Counted from the first letter of the stretch, positions 16,758 through 26,058 are shown. The stretch: DNA of 64,000 nucleotides from Oscillospiraceae bacterium (GCA_018110825.1 JAGBCL010000095.1:1-64000), one strand, 5' to 3'. Translations and numbers: made by a program. Notes: generated by a model not told the origin, from the sequence alone.

Positions 16758-18227
16758 ATGAACAACACAAAGAAGATTCTCTCTGGCGTGCTTGCACTGT
16801 CTTTGACAGCAGGCTTTACAGCTTGCGGCAGCAAATCATCTGATACAGGCGCAGACACTGCTCAGACAACAGCACAGACAACTACTGCCATTACAGTAGA
16901 AACCAACACAGCTACACTTGCAGCTGAAGAGGTAGACGTTCTTGCAGGAGCAATGGATAAGCTTCAGGACGTTGAACTTGCTAACAAGGAAATCAAGTGG
17001 CTCGCTCACTATGACCTTAACCCATCAGGCTCAGGTGCTTCCAAGTCTGTTGCTCAGGAAATGTTCGAAAGAAAATACGGCGGTACTATTACCTGGTATA
17101 AAACAGTTTGGGAAAATCGTTACACTGACCTTTCTACATACGTTCTCGGCGGTGAAGGAATTGACTTCTTCCCAGGCGATGACGTTTATAACTTCCCTAA
17201 GGGTATCATCAGCGGTATGTTCCTCCCTATAGATGATTATATCGACATGGATTCTGAAATCTGGGCGGATATGAAGCCTGCTATGGACCTTTACAACTTC
17301 GGCGGTAAGCACTTCAACCTTGTAACATCCGTTACAGCTGAAGAAATTTGTATCTATAACAAGGCTACAATCGAAGCTAACGGTCTTGACGATCCATGGG
17401 AGCTCTTTGAAGCTGGCGAATGGAACTGGGATACATTCAAGGGTATGCTCCAGGAATTCGTTGATGATGAAAATGACCAGTTTGGTCTTGATGGTTACTG
17501 GGCTGAAAACGCACTTCTCTTCTCCGCAGGTGTACCTCTCGTTGGTACAAAGGACGGTCAGCTCGTATGTAACTATAATGACGCTACAGTTGAAAAGGCT
17601 ATGAACTTCCAGTATGACCTTTTCAATGCAGGTCTTGTATTCGACAGAACAGCATATAGTGGTGCTAACCAGGAAATCCCTGAAATGATGGGTGACGGCA
17701 GACAGCTCTTCTACATTGTTGGTGCATACTCAATTCAGGCTGACCCTGCTACATGGGTAACAAAGATTGATCCTGCTGATGTTGGTATCGTTCCTGTTCC
17801 ATCTCCTGCAGATTCCGACCCATACGCAGTTGCTAAGCTCAACGGTTATGCAATCTGTAAGGGTGCACAGAACCCACAGGGTGTTGCTCTCTTTGCTGAG
17901 TGTAATGTTGTTGGAAGCACAGACGAAGGTGCTGTTGCTATTTCCGACAGAAAGACTATGGATGACTTCAAGTGGTCTGAAGAACTCCTTGAAAAGAACA
18001 AGATGATTAATGAACTTGCAATGCAGTACCCTGTAGTTGACCTTGCTTCCGGTTGTTCTACAGACGTTGCAAGCTATACAACACAGGGCGGCGATAATGT
18101 TGGTACAAGAGCTGCTCTCCATGGTGCTGATTGGGCAACAACAAGAGAAACATATGCAGACGCAGTTATTGGTCTTGTTGATGAAGTTAATGCTGAACTC
18201 CAGACTAAGATTGCTGAACTCGGTTAA
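16758..18227 (+). CDS. Extracellular solute-binding lipoprotein (paralogue 2)
   Basis: A 489-residue tandem paralogue of the preceding gene: lipobox FTAC, a Thr/Gln-rich linker, then the same binding fold. By eye most of the mature protein aligns without large gaps. Differences cluster in loops such as the replacement of FQYKIHPEMM by YSGANQEIPEMM. A strong AAGGAGG lies 6 nt before the ATG. The pair arose by duplication and presumably differs in ligand. No permease or ATPase is adjacent. Confidence 0.87.
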   Translation: MNNTKKILSGVLALSLTAGFTACGSKSSDTGADTAQTTAQTTTAITVETNTATLAAEEVDVLAGAMDKLQDVELANKEIKWLAHYDLNPSGSGASKSVAQEMFERKYGGTITWYKTVWENRYTDLSTYVLGGEGIDFFPGDDVYNFPKGIISGMFLPIDDYIDMDSEIWADMKPAMDLYNFGGKHFNLVTSVTAEEICIYNKATIEANGLDDPWELFEAGEWNWDTFKGMLQEFVDDENDQFGLDGYWAENALLFSAGVPLVGTKDGQLVCNYNDATVEKAMNFQYDLFNAGLVFDRTAYSGANQEIPEMMGDGRQLFYIVGAYSIQADPATWVTKIDPADVGIVPVPSPADSDPYAVAKLNGYAICKGAQNPQGVALFAECNVVGSTDEGAVAISDRKTMDDFKWSEELLEKNKMINELAMQYPVVDLASGCSTDVASYTTQGGDNVGTRAALHGADWATTRETYADAVIGLVDEVNAELQTKIAELG

Positions 18228-18241
18228 TTTTCACAGAAAAT

Positions 18242-18278
18242 CGGGTATCCGTTTTATTGCGGATACCCGTTTTTATTT
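18242..18278. terminator. Bidirectional terminator
   Basis: CGGGTATCCG paired with CGGATACCCG, then TTTTTATTTT. It serves the plus-strand binding protein gene and abuts the stop codon of the convergent gene. Confidence 0.85.
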
Positions 18279-18860
18279 TATGAAAGCAAGAATTATAAGC
18301 ACGATTCCGCAAAGCCAGCCCAGATTTATTCTGAAAGAGGATATAATTTTTCTTCCGAGACGGCATCCGAAGGATATGGAAAGTATTCCGGCAATGAAAG
18401 CTCCGCAGCATAGAATGAAGAGGTTTATTTCTTCAAGTCCTGCACTGACCCCGGTAATCAGTGAGTCTGCTGAAAGTGCAATCGAAAGAGCAACAGCTTC
18501 TTTTGGGGAAATGCTTTTGGAATTGTCTGTATCAGCAGCAGTACCATCAAAATAAAGAGCCGCGGGATTTTGCGCGGGAATGTTCTTCTTTGCAATAATT
18601 CGTTTGAAAAAGCTTTGGGAAAGATTGAAAATACCTAGTCCCAAAAGTAGTGCGGAAGAGATTATTCCGCATATATCCAACGGAATAGCCATCCTTAAAA
18701 CTTCTGCAAACCCAACTGATATGCATAGAAATAATGCTCCTATGGCACTGATTATAAACGATGAGCGCATAGGTATTTTTATTCCTGCGCTCCCTATGCC
18801 TATTGCAGCAGTAAAACAGTCAATGCTTACGGCAGTTATCAGCAAAAAAATCCTTATCAT
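18273..18860 (-). CDS. YtaF/MntP-like membrane protein
   Basis: A 195-residue protein with six hydrophobic segments. The two repeated acidic motifs, AVSIDCFTAAIGIG near the N terminus and ALSIALSADSLITGVSAGL at about 130, mark the MntP/YtaF superfamily, whose members include manganese exporters and the sporulation protein YtaF. The size and the SADSL form fit YtaF better. Shine-Dalgarno before the ATG is weak. Substrate and sporulation role are unproven. Confidence 0.78.
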   Translation of the reverse strand: MIRIFLLITAVSIDCFTAAIGIGSAGIKIPMRSSFIISAIGALFLCISVGFAEVLRMAIPLDICGIISSALLLGLGIFNLSQSFFKRIIAKKNIPAQNPAALYFDGTAADTDNSKSISPKEAVALSIALSADSLITGVSAGLEEINLFILCCGAFIAGILSISFGCRLGRKIISSFRINLGWLCGIVLIILAFIK

Positions 18861-18927
18861 ATTTCATTGAACACAGCTTTCTGTTTTTGTATGTAATACA
18901 GTTTATGATAAATTTGCTGAAAGGTGA

Positions 18928-18956
18928 TTGACTTAATCGGAAATATGTGTTATTAT
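18928..18956 (+). promoter_or_regulatory. birA promoter
   Basis: TTGACT (18928-18933), a 17-bp spacer containing CGGAAATATGTG, and TATTAT (18951-18956). The perfect palindrome AAAGTGCACTTT (18968-18979) sits just downstream, near the expected start site, and could be an operator. Confidence 0.75.
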
Positions 18957-19016
18957 TTTTATAAGGTAAAGTGCACTTTAGGCACACTTGTAACAAGAAT
19001 TTTCGGAGGTAATTAA

Positions 19017-19985
19017 ATGTCTTTGAAGGACAAGGTTCTTTCTGTTCTGGAAGAAAATAAGGGCAAAAATGTTTCCGGTAGCGATATTGCGCGAAGCGTT
19101 GGAATGACGAGAAGTGCAGTGTGGAAGGCTGTAAAGCAGCTTCGCAGTGAAGGCTATACCATTTGTGCAGTTACAAATAAAGGATATTGTTTATCTGAAG
19201 AAAATGATTTTCTGAATGAACATTCTATTTTTCAGGAACTTCGTACAAAGGAACTTGGCAGAAAGATAGATGTGTTCAAAACAATTGACTCAACAAATAA
19301 TTTCGCTAAAAGTCTTGCGCAATTGGGAGCTGTGCATGGAACAACCGTTGTTTCAGAGGTGCAGACGCAAGGAAAGGGAAGAATGGGAAGAAGTTTTTAT
19401 TCCCCGATAGGAATGGGAATATATATGAGCGTAATTCTACGTCCTAAGCTTTCGGTTGAACATTCTCTGCTTATTACGTCTTGTGCAGCGGTTGCGGTTG
19501 CGGAAGCTGTTGAAAAAGTTACAGGACTTGATTGTAAAATCAAATGGGTTAATGATATATATGTAGGCGACAAGAAACTTTGTGGAATACTTACAGAAGC
19601 AGCTGTAAATGTAGAGCAGGGTGGTCTGGAGTATGCAATTGTAGGAATAGGTCTTAACGTTCAGAATACATCATTCCCTAAAAATATTTCCGATATCGCA
19701 ACTTCATTGCATATGGAAACGGGAAATAAAATTTCAAGAAGTCTAGTTGCAGCGGAAATTCTCAACAGCCTTGAGTCACATCTTGAAAATATCCGTGACA
19801 AGAGCTTTATCGAGGACTACCGCAGACGTTCAAACCTTATCGGCAAGCGTATAGAAATTACGCACAACGACGAGGTTACTCAGGCGGAATGTATCGGCAT
19901 TGACGAGATTTGCAGACTGCTTGTCCGTTATGACAACGGCGAGGAAAAGGCGCTGATGTCGGGTACTATCAGAATAGTAGAATAA
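19017..19985 (+). CDS. birA: Biotin-protein ligase and biotin repressor BirA
   Basis: A 322-residue bifunctional protein. An N-terminal winged helix (about 1-60, SGSDIARSVGMTRSAVWKAVKQL) precedes the ligase domain with the biotinyl-AMP motif GKGRMGRSFYSP and the KWVNDIYV block, then a C-terminal SH3-like domain. It attaches biotin to carboxylase carrier domains, and the winged helix implies biotin-dependent repression. No biotin genes are in the window. The palindrome near its own start site raises the possibility of autoregulation. CGGAGG lies 8 nt before the ATG. Confidence 0.95.
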   Translation: MSLKDKVLSVLEENKGKNVSGSDIARSVGMTRSAVWKAVKQLRSEGYTICAVTNKGYCLSEENDFLNEHSIFQELRTKELGRKIDVFKTIDSTNNFAKSLAQLGAVHGTTVVSEVQTQGKGRMGRSFYSPIGMGIYMSVILRPKLSVEHSLLITSCAAVAVAEAVEKVTGLDCKIKWVNDIYVGDKKLCGILTEAAVNVEQGGLEYAIVGIGLNVQNTSFPKNISDIATSLHMETGNKISRSLVAAEILNSLESHLENIRDKSFIEDYRRRSNLIGKRIEITHNDEVTQAECIGIDEICRLLVRYDNGEEKALMSGTIRIVE

Positions 19986-19986
19986 G

Positions 19987-20020
19987 AAAATCCGTGGATT
20001 TGTGGTCCACGGATTTTTTG
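19987..20020. terminator. Bidirectional terminator
   Basis: AAAATCCGTGGA paired with TCCACGGATTTT, followed by TTTGTTTTATT, between the convergent birA and lipoprotein genes. Confidence 0.88.
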
Positions 20021-20022
20021 TT

Positions 20023-21495
20023 TTATTCAATTTCACTTCCGCCCCACTCAACAACGGTGAAGCCGTTTCTCTCAAATGGCTCAAATTCCTGAGGTGCAAT
20101 TTCTGTATCAGGGTCACATTCCTCGTACACCATAAAAATACGGAGCAGGCTGTCAGGAACAGGGTCAATGTCCAGAACAGCATTTTTCTCGTACTGCTCG
20201 GTCTGGAATGCAATCAGGTTGCACTCGTTTTCCTGCATAAGCGGCAGCCAGTAAATGATAAATTCGTTGCTTTCGCGTGGGGTAAGTCCCATTTCCGCAA
20301 GTTTTTCATGGAGAAAATCTGCCGTGTCCTCACGCTTTACCACAAAGCCCTTGGACATATCCCAGTCGGCGTTCAGGTCGGCTTCCCAGAAAAGACTGTA
20401 GTATTCTGTTCCGTCACGTTTATCGTAAATCGTGCCGTCAGGGAATGCTGTAACCTGCCATCTGCTGTCATATTCGGGGTAGGTGCAGGTAAGTCTGCCG
20501 TTTACGTTAAGCTCAACGGTCACATCGGTCTTTTCCTCAGGATAGAGGTAGATAATCGGCTTGAAGGCATCTACAGAACCGAAATTACCTGGTTTTGTAA
20601 GATAGGTTTTATCATTTGTAACATAGGCGTTAACAAGCATTTCGATGTATCTTTCTATGTCTGTATCCAGCGAAAAATCAATCAGATTAGGCGAGGTAAC
20701 ATAGTTTTCCTCATTGGAAAGATTTGCGCCCTCCCAATCAGCTTTGTCAATGTACCAGCCATAATAAGCAAGGTCAGGTGCACCGTCAAGCTTTGAATAT
20801 TCCTCAATTCTGTCCTCGGCATAATATTCGCCGAACTTGTACATTATTCCGTAGTAAATGTCGGTTTCTTCATCGTATTCAGTTGAGTGGCTGTACAAAA
20901 TCTCTGTTACAACAGGACCTTCATCGGTAAATTCATAAAATCCGTATTCTTCATTGTATTTGAAGCTGTTTCCTTCACGTTTGACAGTGTCCTCGTAATA
21001 ATTTTCGCCCCACCATTGTGTTTTGCCGTTGCCTGTGTAGCGAACCATATTCCAGTTGAACTTCTCGAAATCGTACAGAAATTCAAGCTTTTCCTCGCCG
21101 AAAGCGTATACTTCAAGTGTATTATCTTCACCGTTATCAGCAAGAAATTCGGGTGTGCCGTCACCCTGCAGGTCAAGAATTGTCGTACCCTTGATGTTGT
21201 CGTGCTTCCAGCTTGTATCAGCCATTATAATGTTGTAAAATCGTTCCGCATCTTCGTTTTCAAATGCGGGAACAAATTCCGTTTCGGTAGTTGTCGCCTC
21301 AGTTTCGGGCGGAGTCGTTTCAGTTGTTGTAACGGTAGTTTCCGCCGTGGTATTGGCAGTTGTTTCAGCGGCAGTTGTTTCTGTTGTCTGCGAAGCAGTT
21401 TCGGTAACGGTTGTTTCCTCGGCAGGTTTTTCCGCACACCCCGTAAGCATTGCCCCGATAAGTGCGATTGCTGTGATAAGCTTTGTTTTGTTCAT
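20023..21495 (-). CDS. Lipoprotein with Thr/Glu linker and a KPIIYLYPEE-type domain
   Basis: A 490-residue protein with lipobox LTGC (Cys at about 20) and a very long Thr/Glu/Ala linker (about 24-75). The first globular region (about 80-230) resembles 'VCBS/FG-GAP-like' output regions (LDLQGDGTPEFLADNG). The C-terminal half (about 315-490) begins KPIIYLYPEEKTDVTV. The latter is a conserved uncharacterised bacterial domain I recognise by this motif but cannot name with certainty. It is secreted and membrane-anchored, with unknown function. AAAGGGG lies 8 nt before the ATG. Confidence 0.8.
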   Translation of the reverse strand: MNKTKLITAIALIGAMLTGCAEKPAEETTVTETASQTTETTAAETTANTTAETTVTTTETTPPETEATTTETEFVPAFENEDAERFYNIIMADTSWKHDNIKGTTILDLQGDGTPEFLADNGEDNTLEVYAFGEEKLEFLYDFEKFNWNMVRYTGNGKTQWWGENYYEDTVKREGNSFKYNEEYGFYEFTDEGPVVTEILYSHSTEYDEETDIYYGIMYKFGEYYAEDRIEEYSKLDGAPDLAYYGWYIDKADWEGANLSNEENYVTSPNLIDFSLDTDIERYIEMLVNAYVTNDKTYLTKPGNFGSVDAFKPIIYLYPEEKTDVTVELNVNGRLTCTYPEYDSRWQVTAFPDGTIYDKRDGTEYYSLFWEADLNADWDMSKGFVVKREDTADFLHEKLAEMGLTPRESNEFIIYWLPLMQENECNLIAFQTEQYEKNAVLDIDPVPDSLLRIFMVYEECDPDTEIAPQEFEPFERNGFTVVEWGGSEIE

Positions 21496-21525
21496 AGGTC
21501 GTACCCCTTTTCAGTTGATAAGGCA

Positions 21526-21554
21526 AGTATAGCACCGTGTTAAGGCGATTGCAA
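21526..21554 (-). promoter_or_regulatory. Promoter of the KPIIYLYPEE-domain lipoprotein gene
   Basis: Minus-strand TTGCAA (21549-21554), a 17-bp spacer ending in TGC, and TATACT (21526-21531), 31 bp before the ATG. Confidence 0.78.
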
Positions 21555-21629
21555 TAGGATTTACCGCATTGTAACCGTGCTGTACCAAACTGTAATTTTA
21601 TCCCTTTGAATGAAATATTTCTGTAACCA

Positions 21630-21658
21630 TTGAAGTTTTCCGAAAAATATGGTATAAT
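21630..21658 (+). promoter_or_regulatory. Promoter of the deacetylase gene
   Basis: TTGAAG (21630-21635), a 17-bp spacer ending in AAAAATATGG, and TATAAT (21653-21658), 37 bp before the ATG. Confidence 0.8.
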
Positions 21659-21694
21659 AACTGTAATTTCAAAACTTGAAAAGGAGAAATTACT

Positions 21695-22315
21695 ATGAAC
21701 AACAAAAAGCTTGTGGCACTGACATTTGATGACGGACCAAATCTTACGACAACTATGGATGTACTTGACCTGATTGAGCATTATGAAATAACTGCAAGCT
21801 TTTATGTTGTGGGCAACAATATCAATTCCGAAACGGAAAAGGCTATGCAGAGGGCTGTAAGTCTTGGATGCGAAATTGAAAATCACTCCCGCACCCATTC
21901 GGTTATGACTGAATTTACGGCTGAGCAGATTATTGATGAAATCAACTTTACATCGGATAAAGTTGAAGCAGCAGTCGGCAGAAGGCCTAAATTTTTCCGT
22001 CCGCCGTATATTGCTTTCAATCAGCTTATGTATGACACAATCGACATGACATTCATCTGCGGCAACGGTGCTGAGGACTACAATGACGAGGTTTCTGCCG
22101 AGGAGCGTTACAAGAGAATTATGGAGCAGGTCTGCGATGGTATGGTTATTTTGCTTCATGATATGGCTGGCAATTTCCGTACAGTTGAAGCGCTGAAAAT
22201 GCTTATTCCGAAGCTGCTTGAAGAAGGTTATGAGTTTGTTACAACTTCTGAGCTTTTTGAAAGAAGCGGAGTAACACCTCAGCCGAATACAATTTATACC
22301 AACGTACATCAGTAA
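21695..22315 (+). CDS. NodB-type polysaccharide deacetylase
   Basis: A 206-residue carbohydrate esterase 4 domain: TFDDGP (10-15) with the catalytic and metal Asp pair, the metal His motif NHSRTH (His64, His68), RPPY (about 96-99) and LLHD near residue 153. All expected catalytic residues are visible. There is no signal peptide or membrane anchor, which is unusual for a peptidoglycan deacetylase and suggests an intracellular substrate or non-classical export. It is followed after 20 bp by a radical SAM gene, so the two are probably cotranscribed. Confidence 0.92.
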   Translation: MNNKKLVALTFDDGPNLTTTMDVLDLIEHYEITASFYVVGNNINSETEKAMQRAVSLGCEIENHSRTHSVMTEFTAEQIIDEINFTSDKVEAAVGRRPKFFRPPYIAFNQLMYDTIDMTFICGNGAEDYNDEVSAEERYKRIMEQVCDGMVILLHDMAGNFRTVEALKMLIPKLLEEGYEFVTTSELFERSGVTPQPNTIYTNVHQ

Positions 22316-22335
22316 CATAAAGGTGGTTGATAATA

Positions 22336-23748
22336 ATGAAAATCAGATTTATAGAGCCCGGTAATCAGCCTTACAGAAAATCTCTGAAAAATTATTTTGT
22401 GTACGATAAATATATCCGTACGCCGTCCAATGGTATGATTACCCTTGCAACAATACTCAAGAGGGAATATGAGGACGTGTTTTGCTACAGCGAATCTATT
22501 TCGGAAATTGTATGGGATGATGTGCTTGATTCTGATATAATTTTTATCAGCATCTTTACGTTTAACGCTAACAGAGGATATGAACTTGCAGAATACATAA
22601 AGAAAAAAAGCAAGGCACTTGTGGTTTTTGGCGGACTTCATGCAACACTGAATTACAACGAAACAATCCGTTACTGTGACTATGTGCTCAGAGGTGAGGG
22701 CGATGAGCTTATACTGCAGTTTACAAATGCAGTCAGGGATAACGCAGCGATTGATTTTCCAGGTGTTGTGTACAAGAAAAACGGTGAAATAATAACTATG
22801 GGTGAGCCGGAAATCCCTGATAATATTGATACAATACCTGACAGAAATCTGTTGTATAAGTTCCGTGAAGTGACTAAGTATAATACCATATGGCCTCAGG
22901 TTCACGCATCAAGAAGTTGTCCCCATAATTGTGATTATTGTGCACTGGTTGCAGCATTCGGGAGAAAGGTGCGTACACGTCCGCCTGAGAGTGTTGCTGA
23001 CGATATAGAAGCAGCAATCGAATTTTTCAGCGGTCATAAGCGTCTTGCAAAGGTGCTGTGGATTACCGATGACAACTTTTTTGCCGACCGTGAATGGGCA
23101 AAATCGGTGCTGAATGAAATTATTGACAGAGGTATAAAATATTCATTTACTATTCAGATAAGATATGAAGTAGGCTTCGATGATGAAATGCTTGAACTTC
23201 TGAAAAAAGCAGGTTTTGATGAGCTTTCGATGGGTATTGAATTTCTTGAAGATGAGTCCTTTGAAAAATACAACAAGAAAAGTACATATGAGGAAATTCT
23301 GCGCTCGGTCAAGAATATTCAGAGTCATGGCATGAGAACAAGGGGACTTTTCATTGTTGGTGCGGATAATCATACAAAGGGAATAGGTGAGCGACTTGCG
23401 GACTTTGTTATCAAAAACAATATATGCGGCGTACTTATTCAGTCGATGTATTTTATACCCGGCACTCCGGTTTATGACAGCCACAAGGATAAATTGATTG
23501 ACACGGCAGACTGGTCGCGCAATACAGGTAGGGTTGTGCACTATCCTCAGAATATGACAGCTGCAGAGCTTCAGCGTGAAATCATTATTGCCAGCGGAAA
23601 AATTTATTCATTCAAGCGGCTTTTACAGGCGATTTTCCGTAAAAGAGGACTGGAAAGAATACTGTTTATAGGTGAATATTTCTGGCAGAAGGGAATTCGC
23701 CGTGAATTGAAAAAAGAACTCAGCTATCTTGAACAGCTGGGCAGATAA
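22336..23748 (+). CDS. B12-binding-domain radical SAM protein
   Basis: About 470 residues. The N-terminal cobalamin-binding-like domain (about 30-150) includes FGGLHATLN; the radical SAM core follows, with Cys195-Cys199-Cys202 in SCPHNCDYC binding the 4Fe-4S cluster. A C-terminal extension follows the barrel. Such enzymes carry out methylations or rearrangements on diverse substrates; the reaction cannot be assigned. AGGTGG 9 nt before the ATG at 22336 supports this start over the TTG at 22327. A link to the carbohydrate deacetylase upstream is suggested by position only. Confidence 0.88.
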   Translation: MKIRFIEPGNQPYRKSLKNYFVYDKYIRTPSNGMITLATILKREYEDVFCYSESISEIVWDDVLDSDIIFISIFTFNANRGYELAEYIKKKSKALVVFGGLHATLNYNETIRYCDYVLRGEGDELILQFTNAVRDNAAIDFPGVVYKKNGEIITMGEPEIPDNIDTIPDRNLLYKFREVTKYNTIWPQVHASRSCPHNCDYCALVAAFGRKVRTRPPESVADDIEAAIEFFSGHKRLAKVLWITDDNFFADREWAKSVLNEIIDRGIKYSFTIQIRYEVGFDDEMLELLKKAGFDELSMGIEFLEDESFEKYNKKSTYEEILRSVKNIQSHGMRTRGLFIVGADNHTKGIGERLADFVIKNNICGVLIQSMYFIPGTPVYDSHKDKLIDTADWSRNTGRVVHYPQNMTAAELQREIIIASGKIYSFKRLLQAIFRKRGLERILFIGEYFWQKGIRRELKKELSYLEQLGR

Positions 23749-23753
23749 AAATA

Positions 23754-23792
23754 AAAACTGACATTGTTTCATCAATGTCAGTTTTGTTTTTG
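23754..23792. terminator. Bidirectional terminator
   Basis: A perfect 13-bp stem, AAAACTGACATTG with CAATGTCAGTTTT, loop TTTCAT, then GTTTTTGTTTTT-like sequence, with an A-rich left flank for the convergent gene. Confidence 0.9.
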
Positions 23793-23801
23793 TACGGACG
23801 A

Positions 23802-24641
23802 TTAGTCTTTGATAATTTCGACATCTTCATTGAAATTGAAATGATTTTCGTCCCAGCTTTTTATGTATTCACTGCTGTAATTTGCATCAAGCGTAAGAGT
23901 TGTGCCCTCGCCTTCGTAGCTGACAGAACAGAAGTAATTGTTGCCGTCAGCAAGGGAAGCAGACATTGCGTCAATTATTTCAGGATTCTCTATAGGCTTG
24001 CTGAAAAGATAATCAGCAAGAGTTTTCAGACGTGCCATAATTACGTCAGCATCTTCATCGCTGTCTGCATGAACATGGCAGATAAAATAAACCGCAGGAC
24101 CAATTTTCATATTGTAATCACTGTCGACATATCTTTGATTCTCACTGGTGAACAACGGTCCAGCCATGTATTCCCTGAATCCTTCATAGGTTTCCTTGAC
24201 ACCGGTTTTCAAATCATCGGAAAGCAGGTCATAAGCTTCTTTGTCGGCAAGTCTTTTCAATTCTTCAACGCTCATTACAGCCCAGTAATGATTGTAAGGA
24301 ATAGCCTTACACTCTCCGTCAGGGGTCATCACTATATATACGCTTCCAAAGTCAGCTGTTTTAAGGGATTTCTCAATAAATTTTTCTGACGGCACGGTAT
24401 ATGTAAAGTCTCCCGAAACAACTGAATTCTCTGTCCAACCTGATTGAGAAGCGGAAGTTTCTGATTCTGTTGTTACAGTTTCCGATGTGGATATTTCAGT
24501 AGCAGTAGTAATTTCAACAGTTGTTTCTGTAGTAATCTGGCTTGTAATATGGTTTATGATTTCGCTGTCAACATCGGAATTATCGCAGCTGGCAAGCAGA
24601 CCGCAGCATAAAGTCAATGCCGCAAGCTTTATAAATTTCAT
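23802..24641 (-). CDS. Hypothetical lipoprotein with Thr/Glu-rich linker
   Basis: A 279-residue protein with lipobox LASC (Cys19), a Thr/Glu/Ser-rich spacer (about 35-68), and a globular domain of about 200 residues with mixed alpha/beta character and no recognised family. It sits 87 bp after pgk and shares its strand, but the strong pgk terminator lies between, so low read-through or a hidden promoter must drive it. Function is unknown. Confidence 0.75.
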   Translation of the reverse strand: MKFIKLAALTLCCGLLASCDNSDVDSEIINHITSQITTETTVEITTATEISTSETVTTESETSASQSGWTENSVVSGDFTYTVPSEKFIEKSLKTADFGSVYIVMTPDGECKAIPYNHYWAVMSVEELKRLADKEAYDLLSDDLKTGVKETYEGFREYMAGPLFTSENQRYVDSDYNMKIGPAVYFICHVHADSDEDADVIMARLKTLADYLFSKPIENPEIIDAMSASLADGNNYFCSVSYEGEGTTLTLDANYSSEYIKSWDENHFNFNEDVEIIKD

Positions 24642-24665
24642 TTGCAGTACCCCCTATGATGAATT

Positions 24666-24712
24666 ACAAAAACAAGGCGGACAAACAACATAGTGTTGTC
24701 TGCACCGCCTTG
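24666..24712 (-). terminator. pgk terminator
   Basis: On the minus strand CAAGGCGG pairs with CCGCCTTG, with an inner ACAACA/TGTTGT stem, followed by TTTTTG. It lies 16 nt after the pgk stop codon. Confidence 0.88.
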
Positions 24713-24728
24713 AAATTATTATGTTGAA

Positions 24729-25949
24729 TTACTTTTCAGCAATTACATCTACGCCTGGGAGAACCTTACCTTCGAGGTATTCGAGGGAAGCGCCGCCGCC
24801 TGTGGAGATGTGGCTCATCTTGTCAGCGAAGCCGAGCTGCATAACAGCTGCTGCGGAGTCACCGCCGCCGATGATTGTTGTAGCGTCTGTTTCAGCGAGG
24901 GACTTAGCTACAGCGATTGTACCCTTAGCGAGGATTGGGTTTTCGAATACGCCCATAGGACCGTTCCAAACAACTGTCTTAGCGGACTTAACAGCGTCAG
25001 CGTAAAGTTCCTGTGTCTTTGTGCCGATGTCAAGACCCATCATATCAGCAGGAATCTTGTCGGAATCAACAACGGAAACTTCGATTTCAGCGTCGATTGG
25101 GTCAGGGAAGGACTTTGTGATTGTTGTATCGATAGGGAGAAGAAGCTTCTTGCCGAGCTTTTCAGCCTTATCCATCATTTCCTTACAGTAATCGAGCTTC
25201 TCGTCATCAACGAGGGAAGTACCGATTTCGTAGTCCTTAGCCTTGAGGAATGTGTAAGCCATACCACCACCGATGATGAGTGTATCGCACTTTTCGAGGA
25301 GGTTGGAGATAACGTTGAGCTTGTCAGCAACCTTAGCACCGCCGAGGATAGCAACGAAAGGACGTTCAGGAACCTCTACAGCGTTGCCGAGGTACTGGAT
25401 TTCCTTCTGCATGAGGTAACCAACAGCTGTTTCCTTAACAAACTTTGTAACGCCAGCTGTGGAAGCGTGAGCACGGTGAGCGGAACCGAAAGCGTCCATT
25501 ACGAATACTTCGCCGTCAACGAGTTCAGCGAGTTCCTTGGAGAGGTTTTCGCCGTTCTTTGTTTCATCAGCGCCACGGAATCTTGTGTTTTCGAGAACAA
25601 CGATTTCGCCGTCGTTCATTTCAGCAACAGCCTTCTTAGCGTTGTCGCCTACAACTGTATCGTCAGCAGCAAATACAACCTTTGTGTCAACGAGTTCAGC
25701 AAGTCTGTCAGCAGCAGCCTTGAGTGAGAACTTAGCTTCTGGGCCGTTCTTTGGCTTGCCGAGGTGGGAGCAAAGTACAACCTTGCCGCCGTCAGCGATA
25801 AGCTTCTTGATAGTTGGGAGGGCAGCCTGAATTCTGTTATCGTTAGTGATAACGCCGTCCTTCATAGGAACGTTGAAGTCAACTCTTACGAGGACCTTCT
25901 TGCCCTTTACGTTAATGTCTTCTACAGTAACCTTGTTTAAACCTGCCAT
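24729..25949 (-). CDS. pgk: Phosphoglycerate kinase
   Basis: A 406-residue glycolytic kinase that transfers phosphate from 1,3-bisphosphoglycerate to ADP. The N-terminal [10 protein letters not shown] and SHLGKP motifs, the hinge region, and C-terminal [13 protein letters not shown] (nucleotide loop) are all present. It is highly codon-biased. AAAGGATG lies 10 nt before the ATG. It stands alone with its own promoter; tpiA and gpmI lie together about 10 kb away. Confidence 0.97.
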   Translation of the reverse strand: MAGLNKVTVEDINVKGKKVLVRVDFNVPMKDGVITNDNRIQAALPTIKKLIADGGKVVLCSHLGKPKNGPEAKFSLKAAADRLAELVDTKVVFAADDTVVGDNAKKAVAEMNDGEIVVLENTRFRGADETKNGENLSKELAELVDGEVFVMDAFGSAHRAHASTAGVTKFVKETAVGYLMQKEIQYLGNAVEVPERPFVAILGGAKVADKLNVISNLLEKCDTLIIGGGMAYTFLKAKDYEIGTSLVDDEKLDYCKEMMDKAEKLGKKLLLPIDTTITKSFPDPIDAEIEVSVVDSDKIPADMMGLDIGTKTQELYADAVKSAKTVVWNGPMGVFENPILAKGTIAVAKSLAETDATTIIGGGDSAAAVMQLGFADKMSHISTGGGASLEYLEGKVLPGVDVIAEK

Positions 25950-26029
25950 TGTTATGACATCCTTTCATAAAAAGATTAATGGAAACGGGTGTAAAAACTC
26001 CGTTAAAAGTTTAACACCACATCAATACT

Positions 26030-26058
26030 ATTTTATACTATTTCTCAGGATTTAGCAA
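26030..26058 (-). promoter_or_regulatory. pgk promoter
   Basis: Minus-strand TTGCTA (26053-26058), a 17-bp spacer and TAAAAT (26030-26035), giving a leader of about 75 nt. The leader contains GTGTTAAACTTTTAAC, a small inverted repeat. Confidence 0.65.
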
